Source: CAZVWH01 sp964631175
Lineage (GTDB): Bacteria; Planctomycetota; Phycisphaerae; Sedimentisphaerales; Anaerobacaceae
NCBI GenBank assembly: GCA_964631175.1
Contig: CAZVWH010000009.1
Span: 1-50,289, forward strand
Direction of reading: 5' to 3'
Length of the DNA stretch: 50,289 nucleotides
Part shown: positions 7,567 through 14,960 of the stretch, one piece after another
Numbering within the stretch: the stretch's first letter is position 1
Layout of the letters: every line of letters starts with the position of its first letter
The notes under the pieces: generated by a model
Database searches by the model: none
Seen by the model: only the letters and a program-made list of their open reading frames with translations
What the model was told of the DNA's origin: nothing
Program-made: the position numbers and the translations under genes

Positions 7567-9579
7567 ATGAAGGCTAAGAGTTCGGAATATCGCCACAGAG
7601 CGAAAAAATGTTTGCTGCTTCGCCGATTTTACAGCCTTATAGCCCCCCGAGCTTACAGTTTAATAGTATTCGGTGCGCTATTTTGCACACTAACTGTAAA
7701 ATTGTTTCATTCCTTGCGTTACAACTTACTAAACGAATACCCTGGCTGGATTCTTGCCGACATCTCCGTACTGCTTGGAATTGAAGTTATCCTTGCGCTG
7801 GTTTGCTTCCGCTGGCCCCATAGATGGGTCATTCGAATAGCTACAATCATCGCTGCTGTCGTGTGTACCTGGTCGGTTATGAACGCAGCATGGCTGATAA
7901 GAACAGGCACACAGATTCTGCCCGCGGAGCTGTTGCCGCTAATCCGTGATCCTGTAAACATACTGTGGCTTGTCGGCGTCAATTTGATAAAAATGCCGAA
8001 AGCATCTATTGTATTGCTTGGCCCCAGCGCCATTACTCTGGCCTTTTTCTTTTCAGTTTTGGCCAGACCTAAACAGCCAAATTACAATCGCAGACTCCTC
8101 GTCGTTAGAATTATTATTACTCTTATTATTATCGGCATATCGATTTTGGCCCGTCCTTCAGTAGTCAGGAAAGGTTCACCACAGATAGCTTCTATCGGCT
8201 TGCATTATAATAGCCAATTAAGGGCTATAATGAGCTTTATCCTGCGCGATGCCGGTCATTTGGCCAAGGCCGACTTCGACAAAGCTAAACGAAAAATACC
8301 CACTTTTGACCAGATAAAGATTTCCCTAAAACCACAACACATAAACCATAATATAGTTATCCTTGTTCTTGAAGGAATTCAGTATGATTACACTTCATTA
8401 AGTAATAAACAAACCAACCTAACGCCCTATCTTTTTAGTTTGGCCAAGCAGGGCGTTGAATTTACAAATGCTCGTTCGACTGTGACCCATACAACCAAGG
8501 CATTGTTTGCGCTTCTTACCGGTCGATTTCCATCGGCTTCTCAGAATATCGCTGAGACTGTTCCTATCGAGAAGCATTATGCCAGCCTTGCCACTATTGT
8601 TAGCAGTCATTTGAATTTTCGAACAGCTTTTTTTCAATCAGCCAAGGGCAATTTTGAATCTCGGCCCGGATTGGTTTACAATCTGGGCTTCGATAAATTC
8701 TGGGCCAGAGATGACTTGAAAGACCCCAATAGTTTTGTGGGTTATCTGGGCTGTGACGAGTTTTCAATGTTAAAACCTATTACCGAATGGATAGAGGCTG
8801 AAGAGAAGCCATTTTTGCTGACGATTCTCTGCTCAGTTACACACGATCCGTATGAGGTTCCGCAATGGTTTGCTAAGCCTGCTAAAGAACCAATAGATTG
8901 TTATCGACAGGCTGTTTCTTACACCGATCGGTTTTTAGCCGCGCTCGATGTGGAGCTGGCCAAGCTAAACATTACTGATAAGACGATTCTTTGTGTTATC
9001 AGCGACCATGGTGAAGCATTTGGCGAACATGGGCTGCTCGGACATGAGCGAATAGCTTTCGATGAGGTCTTACATATCCCTTGGATTATTCGGGCCCCAT
9101 TTTCAGTGGAGCCGGGCACGCGGATAGCCAAACCGGTTAGCTCCATTGACTTGACACCGACTCTGCTGAATCTATTGGGACTCGATACCAGCAACGTCGA
9201 TTTTGATGGTATCAATGTACTTGCAGGACATTCGGCTGAGCTCAGTCGAAGCCATGTCCCGGACGACCGTAAAGTATATTTTTCCGGCTGGATGCAACAA
9301 GGCCCGGCAGGCTTTGTCAAAGACAATCAAAAGTTCACATACGCTCCGGCGAATAAAAGTGTCTATGTCTATGACCTGGCCAATGACCCGCTTGAATTGG
9401 ATAGAATAGAAGTACCTGAGCAGCTGGCGAATAAAATTGCCGATGGGATTACTGCATGGCGAAAAAACAGCATCTTTCGAGTCAACCAGCAGCGAACCGG
9501 CAAAAAAATGCTCTTCGATTTATGGCTTTGTAGCTGGACAGAACGTGTTTCTTCCGTCAAGTATCAAAACTCAAAATAA
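7567..9579 (+). CDS. Membrane sulfatase / LtaS-like phospho- or sulfo-transferase family protein
   Basis: 670 residues. The N-terminal ~200 residues hold about five hydrophobic helices. From ~260 a soluble alkaline-phosphatase-superfamily domain follows. Metal-site and catalytic features: Glu in ILVLEG, a Thr-rich nucleophile region (TVTHTTKALFALLTG) in place of the Cys/Ser-x-Pro-x-Arg of true sulfatases, HDPYEVP, and the C-terminal ISDHGEAFGEHG. Membrane helices plus a Thr nucleophile resemble lipoteichoic acid synthase and phosphoethanolamine or phosphoglycerol transferases, which act on lipids or glycans on the outer face of the inner membrane. In this Gram-negative setting a modification of LPS or periplasmic glycan is more plausible than teichoic acid. 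The product is not determinable from sequence. The gene is divergent from 7408/7498 with a very short shared upstream region. Confidence 0.75.
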   Translation: MKAKSSEYRHRAKKCLLLRRFYSLIAPRAYSLIVFGALFCTLTVKLFHSLRYNLLNEYPGWILADISVLLGIEVILALVCFRWPHRWVIRIATIIAAVVCTWSVMNAAWLIRTGTQILPAELLPLIRDPVNILWLVGVNLIKMPKASIVLLGPSAITLAFFFSVLARPKQPNYNRRLLVVRIIITLIIIGISILARPSVVRKGSPQIASIGLHYNSQLRAIMSFILRDAGHLAKADFDKAKRKIPTFDQIKISLKPQHINHNIVILVLEGIQYDYTSLSNKQTNLTPYLFSLAKQGVEFTNARSTVTHTTKALFALLTGRFPSASQNIAETVPIEKHYASLATIVSSHLNFRTAFFQSAKGNFESRPGLVYNLGFDKFWARDDLKDPNSFVGYLGCDEFSMLKPITEWIEAEEKPFLLTILCSVTHDPYEVPQWFAKPAKEPIDCYRQAVSYTDRFLAALDVELAKLNITDKTILCVISDHGEAFGEHGLLGHERIAFDEVLHIPWIIRAPFSVEPGTRIAKPVSSIDLTPTLLNLLGLDTSNVDFDGINVLAGHSAELSRSHVPDDRKVYFSGWMQQGPAGFVKDNQKFTYAPANKSVYVYDLANDPLELDRIEVPEQLANKIADGITAWRKNSIFRVNQQRTGKKMLFDLWLCSWTERVSSVKYQNSK

Positions 9580-9675
9580 ATCACTCCCAGAACTCGATAC
9601 TCGTCGAGCATCGAGCCCGCCACAGGCGGATCTCCGCTGCGCTCCGACATCAAGGATTCCAGTTCGGCCTAAATA

Positions 9676-9704
9676 GGAAAAGCCGCCAAGAAGAGCGGCT
9701 TTCC
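9676..9704. terminator. Hairpin between convergent genes, possible bidirectional terminator
   Basis: Arms GGAAAAGCCGC and GCGGCTTTCC around an 8-nt loop, with one bulge. It lies between the ends of the sulfatase-like gene (9579) and the recombinase (9744, minus strand). There is no long T run, so termination strength is uncertain. Confidence 0.5.
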
Positions 9705-9743
9705 CTACTAATCACAGGCAATCAGATATTCAGATATCAGCTT

Positions 9744-10814
9744 TTACAACTCATCGACTTCACTATTTCTTTCTGTGCTTTCCGAGTCATCATTTATTGT
9801 TTCATCACCACCGAAGGTGGATTCTCTCGGATGTGCTTTTTCATAGACTTCTTTGAGCTTTTTTGTTGTAAGATGGGTGTAAACCTGCGTCGTGGATAAC
9901 GACTGATGGCCGAGCAGCTCCTGAACACTCCTTAAATCTGCACCATTATTTAACATATGAGTTGCGAAGCTGTGGCGTAAGGTATGCGGACTGATTGACG
10001 GGTCCAGGCCGGCCATTTTAAGATATTTGTCCATCTTGCGACGGACGCTGCGGGTGCTTAGCCGTCGGCCGTGTTTATTCACAAACAAAACTTTCGAGTC
10101 AAAATTAATGTTGTTTTGCGCTCGTTTATTCCTGAACTCCATGTAGTGCTGAATAACCTGTAAGGCTGACGAGCTAATCGGTGAAATTCTTTCCTTTTTG
10201 CCTTTACCTCGGATGCGTACGATCTCACCTAAGAAGTCTATATCTTCCATATTCAATGCTACAAGCTCGCTAACCCTTATACCCGTACTATAAAGCGTCT
10301 CCAGGATAGCTCTGTCTCTTGCGCCTAACCAGTTATCCATAGGTGGTGTCTCAAGCAGTTTCTTGACTTGTTCGTACTCAAGAAATTTTGGTAGTTTTTT
10401 CTCCTGCTTTGGTGTTCTTACAGCCGTGACTGGACTGGAGCTAAACCGATTTGTTTTGACAAGAAACTTATAAAAGCTCCGTAAGGTAGCCAGCTTGCGG
10501 GCTACGGTGGCTCTGGAATATTGCTTGTCATTAAGATATGCCAGATATGATCTGATATCAGATGTCTGTGTTGAAAGAAGCAACTGATCAAGCTGGATAG
10601 TAGTCTCGGTTGCTACAGCCGTAGCTGCGCCGCCTTGTGAGTGAGATAACGGAATCTGCTCGTCTATTCCCGCACTGCTATCAGAGCTACCGATTAGAAA
10701 CTCGCTAAATTGACTCAGATCAGCGCCATAACACTTAGCTGTGTGCTCTGAGAACCGTTTTTCAAACTTCAAGTAATTCAGGAATTCCTGGATAATTGGA
10801 CTATCTTTTTCCAT
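9744..10814 (-). CDS. xerC: Xer-type site-specific tyrosine recombinase
   Basis: 356 residues, about 50 more than usual XerC/XerD. It resolves chromosome dimers, usually with a partner at dif. The catalytic set is complete: Arg180 (STGIRVSEL), Lys near 205 (RGKGKKER), His277-x-x-Arg280 (PHTLRHSFATHM), His303 (LGHQSLSTTQ) and Tyr312. The C-terminal helix reads VYEKAHPRE, closer to XerC than XerD. The extra length is an insert of ~45 residues (about 42-86), Ser/Ala/Gln-rich, within the N-terminal core-binding domain, and an acidic Ser/Glu tail. No dif-like site or partner recombinase is visible, and there is no phage context, so I favour a chromosomal Xer enzyme over an integrase. Confidence 0.85.
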   Translation of the reverse strand: MEKDSPIIQEFLNYLKFEKRFSEHTAKCYGADLSQFSEFLIGSSDSSAGIDEQIPLSHSQGGAATAVATETTIQLDQLLLSTQTSDIRSYLAYLNDKQYSRATVARKLATLRSFYKFLVKTNRFSSSPVTAVRTPKQEKKLPKFLEYEQVKKLLETPPMDNWLGARDRAILETLYSTGIRVSELVALNMEDIDFLGEIVRIRGKGKKERISPISSSALQVIQHYMEFRNKRAQNNINFDSKVLFVNKHGRRLSTRSVRRKMDKYLKMAGLDPSISPHTLRHSFATHMLNNGADLRSVQELLGHQSLSTTQVYTHLTTKKLKEVYEKAHPRESTFGGDETINDDSESTERNSEVDEL

Positions 10815-10941
10815 AATGTACCTGCCTATTTAATCTCGCTATTTAATTATCGCAATATTTGGCAACTTACTCTCTAAAACTTGGACAACATCAATGTATT
10901 GTTAATCCGCCGAGGCCCGCCGCGGCGGGTCTGTGACTAAT

Positions 10942-11178
10942 TCATGAGAATTTGTACGTGTCCGAATTCTCATGCAGTAGTTTATTTGCCTGGCTAATGA
11001 GCATCTGCGTGAGCTTGAAGCTCAGCACAGCCGCATCGAACCAATCGAAATCCGTTCGTTTATCTCTTGCCTGTTCGATAAGAGCATCCAAAAGCTCACC
11101 TTCGCATCCATCCTCGTAACGGAATATAAACTTCTGTCCTGTTTTGTTTAAGACCAATTGTCGATTCTTTTTTTTCAT
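10942..11178 (-). CDS. Small conserved-looking protein, unknown function
   Basis: 78 residues from the ATG at 11178 (an in-frame TTG at 11190 would add four). It opens with a very basic stretch (MKKKNRQLVLNKTG) and then has an acidic middle region and an amphipathic helix rich in Ala, Leu and Gln (DAAVLSFKLTQMLISQANKL). No membrane segment and no family recognised. Codon use resembles the neighbours. It lies between xerC and the radical SAM gene on the same strand but with large gaps, so it is probably transcribed alone. Confidence 0.5.
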   Translation of the reverse strand: MKKKNRQLVLNKTGQKFIFRYEDGCEGELLDALIEQARDKRTDFDWFDAAVLSFKLTQMLISQANKLLHENSDTYKFS

Positions 11179-11502
11179 CGCTGCAGGCAATCTCAGTTTC
11201 GTCAGAATTTATCTAAAATTTAGCTTACAAGCAGCCTCTTCAAACATCTATACTTCTTATCGGCTCAAAATTCATCCGCTAAAATTAAGCCTTCAATTTT
11301 CTTAAAAGAAAAGGCGATAAAATCGAGGCTCTTGAAAACATCACAAGGCTTTTATCGGCCAATAAGAGTCCTGTCTTTACAAATTGAATAGGAATGTTAG
11401 CAGATTGCGCTCAAATTTAGATAAATTGCTGAAAAGTGATAAAAATCAGTTCTGAGGTTGAGGTTCAATATTTAACCTACTCTGATGAAAGCAGATGAGG
11501 TT
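11179..11502. other. Intergenic, AT-rich, no gene seen
   Basis: About 320 nt upstream of the small gene and downstream of the radical SAM gene. It contains short complementary stretches (GATAAAATCGAGGC-like against GCCTTCAATTTT-like) but no clear RNA family, promoter or ORF. Confidence 0.5.
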
Positions 11503-12453
11503 TCATGTGGGATTGGTCTTGAAGAAGATTTTTCCGTCCTTTTCTTCGGAATGAATGACTCCTTGCTGTTTAAGGTATGAGATATATTTTAATACCTCAT
11601 TGCGTCTGATATCCAAACTTCCGCATATATCTTCAAGCGTACAAGGCCTGCGTTTTAGCATTGATAACACGTCTTCAGCTTTTCTTTCGATATGCTCGAC
11701 ATGATGACGTAGCATAAAATCAGCAATAACTTCACATTTATCCCCCAACTGGTTGGCTATAGACTGCAGCTTCTCAGCATCCACAATTTTAACGTTCGGC
11801 TCAGCAGTAGGCCGAACAGCAGTATTAAGCTGAACTTTATCGGGACAAATGCGTTTGATGGCATCTTTGATTTTGGCAATCTGTTTGGAATCGGTATTCA
11901 GCCCATCGACAAAAAATACCTCGAGCCATATCTGTCCGGCGAACTCATTCCTAAACGCGCATAACCCGGAAATAACCTTTTCAATACTAATATCATTATG
12001 AGGACGATTTATTCTCTGGAAAGCTCGCTGGTCACCGGCATCAAGTGACGGTAGAACTACATCAGCTTTAGCACAATCGGCTCGTACATCGGGTCTATAT
12101 AACAATGTACCGTTGGTTAGTACAGCGACAGGAAAAGAAGTAATTTTTTTAATGCCGTCTATGAGTTCGCCAAGCCGAGAATTAAGAGTCGGCTCGCCGG
12201 AGCCGCTAATAGTAATAAAATCAGCTTTGAGTCCCTGAGCTACTCGTTTTTTAAGCTCATCGAGAACGGCCTCAATATCAGTATAGTTTTTGCGTTCTAT
12301 GGTTTTTTCGGTCGTTCTGCCGATCTGGCAATATATACAATCCAGCGTACAGACCTTAGCCGGTATAATATCAACACCTAAACTAAGGCCCAGCCTGCGT
12401 GAAGGCACCGGCCCATACAAATATTTTATTTTGTCAGTCACTTTTTTATCCAC
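11503..12453 (-). CDS. Radical SAM protein with C-terminal winged helix
   Basis: 316 residues. The cluster motif is Cys-x3-Cys-x2-Cys (VCTLDCIYCQIGRT), followed by the SAM-binding GSGEPTLNS and a TNGTLLYRPDV region. This fits the COG0731-like group of radical SAM enzymes related to wybutosine-type and nitrogen-fixation-type proteins, of mostly unknown substrate. The last ~60 residues (RRPCTLEDICGSLDIRRNEV) resemble a winged helix, suggesting nucleic-acid binding or self-regulation. The start overlaps the 3' end of kdsA by 8 nt, so the two are translationally coupled. Why kdsA and this enzyme are paired is not evident. Confidence 0.8.
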   Translation of the reverse strand: MDKKVTDKIKYLYGPVPSRRLGLSLGVDIIPAKVCTLDCIYCQIGRTTEKTIERKNYTDIEAVLDELKKRVAQGLKADFITISGSGEPTLNSRLGELIDGIKKITSFPVAVLTNGTLLYRPDVRADCAKADVVLPSLDAGDQRAFQRINRPHNDISIEKVISGLCAFRNEFAGQIWLEVFFVDGLNTDSKQIAKIKDAIKRICPDKVQLNTAVRPTAEPNVKIVDAEKLQSIANQLGDKCEVIADFMLRHHVEHIERKAEDVLSMLKRRPCTLEDICGSLDIRRNEVLKYISYLKQQGVIHSEEKDGKIFFKTNPT

Positions 12454-13261
12454 GAACTATCTTAAATATTTCTTTGCATACCCTGAGCAAATCTTCGAGC
12501 CAGTCTATTGGCATAATGCTGGCAGCATCTGACTTTGCCTTTTCAGGTTTAGTATGGACTTCGATAAAAAGACCGTTGGCACCGGCGGCCACCGCAGCTT
12601 TTGCCAGTATGGGGGCCATTTCGCGTTGACCTCCGCTTGCCTTGCCCAGCCCGCCGGGCTGCTGGGTGCTGTGCGTCACATCAAAAACAACCGGATAGCC
12701 AAGCTTTTTCATAATCTCAATAGCCGTCATATCATTGACCAGCCGATTATAGCCGAAAAACGTTCCCCGCTCGGTAAGTGTAATTTTTTCATTTTTGCAG
12801 GCACGAATCTTCTCGACCACGTTCTTCATCTCATCGGGCGAGAGAAATTGGCCTTTTTTAATATTGATAGGCTTACCCGTGTGCGCAGCGGCACAAAGTA
12901 AATCCGTCTGCCTACACAGAAAAGCGGGTATTTGCAGACAATCAACGACTTCACCGGCAACAGCCGCCTGAGCCGGCTCGTGAACATCGGTTATAATAGG
13001 CAGCTTGGTTTCCTGGCGCACCGCCGTAAGGATCTCCAAGCCCTTCTCTAAGCCCGGACCACGAAAGCTGTGCAAGCTGGAGCGATTGGCCTTATCGAAA
13101 CTGGCTTTGAAAATTATTCCTATGCCGGTCCTGCAGCCAATATCGACCAGTCTATTGGCAATATCGAGGCAATTGGTCTTGCTCTCGATAACACAAGGCC
13201 CAGCCATAACAAACAATGGAGAGTCTAAACCAACCTCCACATTACCAATTTTGAAATTCAT
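12446..13261 (-). CDS. kdsA: 3-deoxy-8-phosphooctulonate (KDO-8-phosphate) synthase
   Basis: 271 residues, normal length. It condenses phosphoenolpyruvate with arabinose-5-phosphate to make KDO-8-phosphate, a committed step toward the LPS inner core, in the cytoplasm. Landmarks: VMAGPCVIES, FKASFDKANRSSLHSFRGPG, IPAFLCRQTDLL, NIKKGQFLSPDEM, LTERGTFFGYN and FDVTHSTQQPGG. The Cys in GPCVIES corresponds to the metal-ligand Cys of Aquifex-type enzymes (E. coli has Asn there), so this should be a metal-dependent KDO8P synthase. It heads an overlapping pair with the radical SAM gene. Together with lpxD, lpxI and the GT9 gene it indicates LPS synthesis. Confidence 0.96.
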   Translation of the reverse strand: MNFKIGNVEVGLDSPLFVMAGPCVIESKTNCLDIANRLVDIGCRTGIGIIFKASFDKANRSSLHSFRGPGLEKGLEILTAVRQETKLPIITDVHEPAQAAVAGEVVDCLQIPAFLCRQTDLLCAAAHTGKPINIKKGQFLSPDEMKNVVEKIRACKNEKITLTERGTFFGYNRLVNDMTAIEIMKKLGYPVVFDVTHSTQQPGGLGKASGGQREMAPILAKAAVAAGANGLFIEVHTKPEKAKSDAASIMPIDWLEDLLRVCKEIFKIVRG

Positions 13262-13282
13262 TTTACTTATACCTTACATATA

Positions 13283-13425
13283 AGTGACTAAAGTGTAAAG
13301 TGCCTAAAGTGACACGGAGTGTCATTGCGAGGAGCGCAGCGATATGGCAATCTCCTTGCTCAGGTTTGAGATTGCTTCGCTTCGCTCGCAATGACAACAA
13401 TTTTAGGCACTTTAGTCACTTCAAA
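13283..13425. repeat. Large nested inverted repeat between kdsA and the lipid-kinase gene
   Basis: Outer arms carry AAGTGACTAAAGTG and CACTTTAGTCACTT. The inner element starts GTCATTGCGAGGAGCGCAGC and ends TTCGCTCGCAATGAC, with GGCAATCTC and GAGATTGC pairing inside, so ~140 nt can fold into one long stem. The inner element recurs partly at 5511 and 28656-28735; the outer word recurs at 17818-17850. Confidence 0.8.
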
Positions 13426-13441
13426 TTTTAAGCACTTTGGA

Positions 13442-14386
13442 TTATCCTAATGCTCTTTTAATTCTTGTTCTTATTCCAGCCGGCTTAGCTCCCACCGGAA
13501 CCATCACATTGACCGCCTGCGGTATCACGTTAATTTGTACCGGCAGAGCCGGTCCAGGGTCGCCGTCGATTTCGGTCCTTATGCAGGCATTATTAGAGCT
13601 TATCGAGATACTTTCACCCTGACGATAAATAACATCGCTACTATAGGCATGTTGTTTTAAGACTGTCGCAAACGAATGTTTGACTAAACGTAGTTGAGAA
13701 GCGCATTTGTAAACACACACATCCAACAGCCCATCGCCGAAGTCGGCGTAATGCAAAATCTGCAGGCCCACGGCATATCTTGAGATGTTTCCGACGAATA
13801 CTAATCCGGGGCCATCGAAGATTTCTTCGCCGTCAACTTCCACCTTCATAGAGTCGAACTTATAATTCCAGAATATTCGCCATATAGGCTCAAAGTAATC
13901 AAAGTAATTAATATGTCCCTTTCGCTGCTCGCTGACGCGTTCGACGACCTGGCCGTCAAAACCGAAACCTGCTATAGAAGTAAAACACTTGCCATTTGCA
14001 CTTCCCAGGTCTAATGGCCGAGTGTATCCTGCCTCAAACGTTTTTATCAAGGTTTTTAATTTTTCGTCAAAACCCAGTTCATTAGCAAGCAGGTTTTCCG
14101 TTCCGCAAGGCACCACTAACAAGGTTTTGTTACTGCCTTCCAGGCCGTGAGCAATCTCTCTAACAGTGCCATCGCCACCGACGACAACAAGCATTGCGCA
14201 GTCGTAATCAACCGCTGCGTCAGTAGCCAAATCACAAGCATGCTCCAAGCATGTAGTCAAGCTTACTCTGACATCGAAGCCTTTTTCAATAAGGTATTGC
14301 TGAAACCGACGCCCTGTCAATTTGCTGCTGCTCGCACCGGCTTTGGGATTTACAATATAAGCAATATAACCATCATCCGGCTTCAT
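13442..14386 (-). CDS. Diacylglycerol/sphingosine kinase-like protein (DAGK catalytic domain)
   Basis: 314 residues. The N-terminal domain carries the ATP-binding signatures of the family: YIVNPKAGASSSK, VVGGDGTVREIAHGL and VPCGTENLLANELG. The C-terminal beta-rich domain has the usual GFGFDGQVVERV and GDGLLDVCVY segments. Members phosphorylate diacylglycerol or related lipids at the cytoplasmic face of the membrane (YegS/DgkB type), but substrate cannot be assigned. The ATG at 14386 follows the CYTH gene's stop by one base, so the two are coupled in the leuS-CYTH-DAGK run. Confidence 0.85.
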   Translation of the reverse strand: MKPDDGYIAYIVNPKAGASSSKLTGRRFQQYLIEKGFDVRVSLTTCLEHACDLATDAAVDYDCAMLVVVGGDGTVREIAHGLEGSNKTLLVVPCGTENLLANELGFDEKLKTLIKTFEAGYTRPLDLGSANGKCFTSIAGFGFDGQVVERVSEQRKGHINYFDYFEPIWRIFWNYKFDSMKVEVDGEEIFDGPGLVFVGNISRYAVGLQILHYADFGDGLLDVCVYKCASQLRLVKHSFATVLKQHAYSSDVIYRQGESISISSNNACIRTEIDGDPGPALPVQINVIPQAVNVMVPVGAKPAGIRTRIKRALG

Positions 14387-14387
14387 C

Positions 14388-14945
14388 TCATACCTTGTCT
14401 TTTGTTCGTCGTTCTTCGTTAGTATGAATCTTTCGAACCATCAGGCTTGCATAGCTTTCTGGGATATGCGGCAGATTCGCCAGCCCTAATTCCGTTTGCA
14501 CATCACTGATTTTTTCGTTGTCCGGCCCTTCGATCTCTACGAAATCGCCTAACATTGGAAGCTCATCCAGCGCCACAGTACAGTCATGATACCGCCAGGT
14601 CTTTCGCTTCTTTTCAACAACCAACACGCTGCTAAATCCTATGGCGGCAAGCAGCTTTTCCGTGGAATCGGCGTCTTTGATTTCGATCTCGATTTCCTGC
14701 CTTTTCTTGAACTGATTTTTTTCCTTAGCACCTTTATACGTCAAAAAAAAATTCTCTCTTTTCTCAGCTACCTCTCGACGCAGACGAAGACACCTATCGG
14801 TTTTAGTCAACGTTCTGTCCTTATCATCGAAGTAGTAATCTGTCTGCAATTGCTCTGCCAAAAATTTAGCACCGAGATTGACTAACTTGCACTTTATGTC
14901 CTCCAGTGACTCAACTTTTAGCTTTGCTTCAATTTCAATATTCAT
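14388..14945 (-). CDS. CYTH-domain protein (class IV adenylate cyclase / triphosphatase type)
   Basis: 185 residues, normal for a class IV CYTH protein. The N-terminal ExExK signature is present (MNIEIEAKLKV), as are the other charged strands that line the triphosphate tunnel: DYYFDDKDRTL, CLRLRR, LTYKG, RQEIEIEI, KKRKTW and DELPMLGDFVEIEG. The family includes class IV adenylate cyclases and thiamine or inorganic triphosphatases, and the sequence alone does not choose between them. It sits 15 nt after leuS and 1 nt before the lipid-kinase-like gene. Interestingly, a second phosphate-polymer enzyme of the related VTC fold lies in the next operon (21397). Confidence 0.85.
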   Translation of the reverse strand: MNIEIEAKLKVESLEDIKCKLVNLGAKFLAEQLQTDYYFDDKDRTLTKTDRCLRLRREVAEKRENFFLTYKGAKEKNQFKKRQEIEIEIKDADSTEKLLAAIGFSSVLVVEKKRKTWRYHDCTVALDELPMLGDFVEIEGPDNEKISDVQTELGLANLPHIPESYASLMVRKIHTNEERRTKDKV

Positions 14946-14960
14946 TTATAAAGGGTCTAA

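Noticed and set aside
9744..10814. Phage or integrative-element integrase
   Set aside because: The C-terminal sequence resembles XerC, there is no excisionase, attachment site or phage gene nearby, and surrounding genes are housekeeping.
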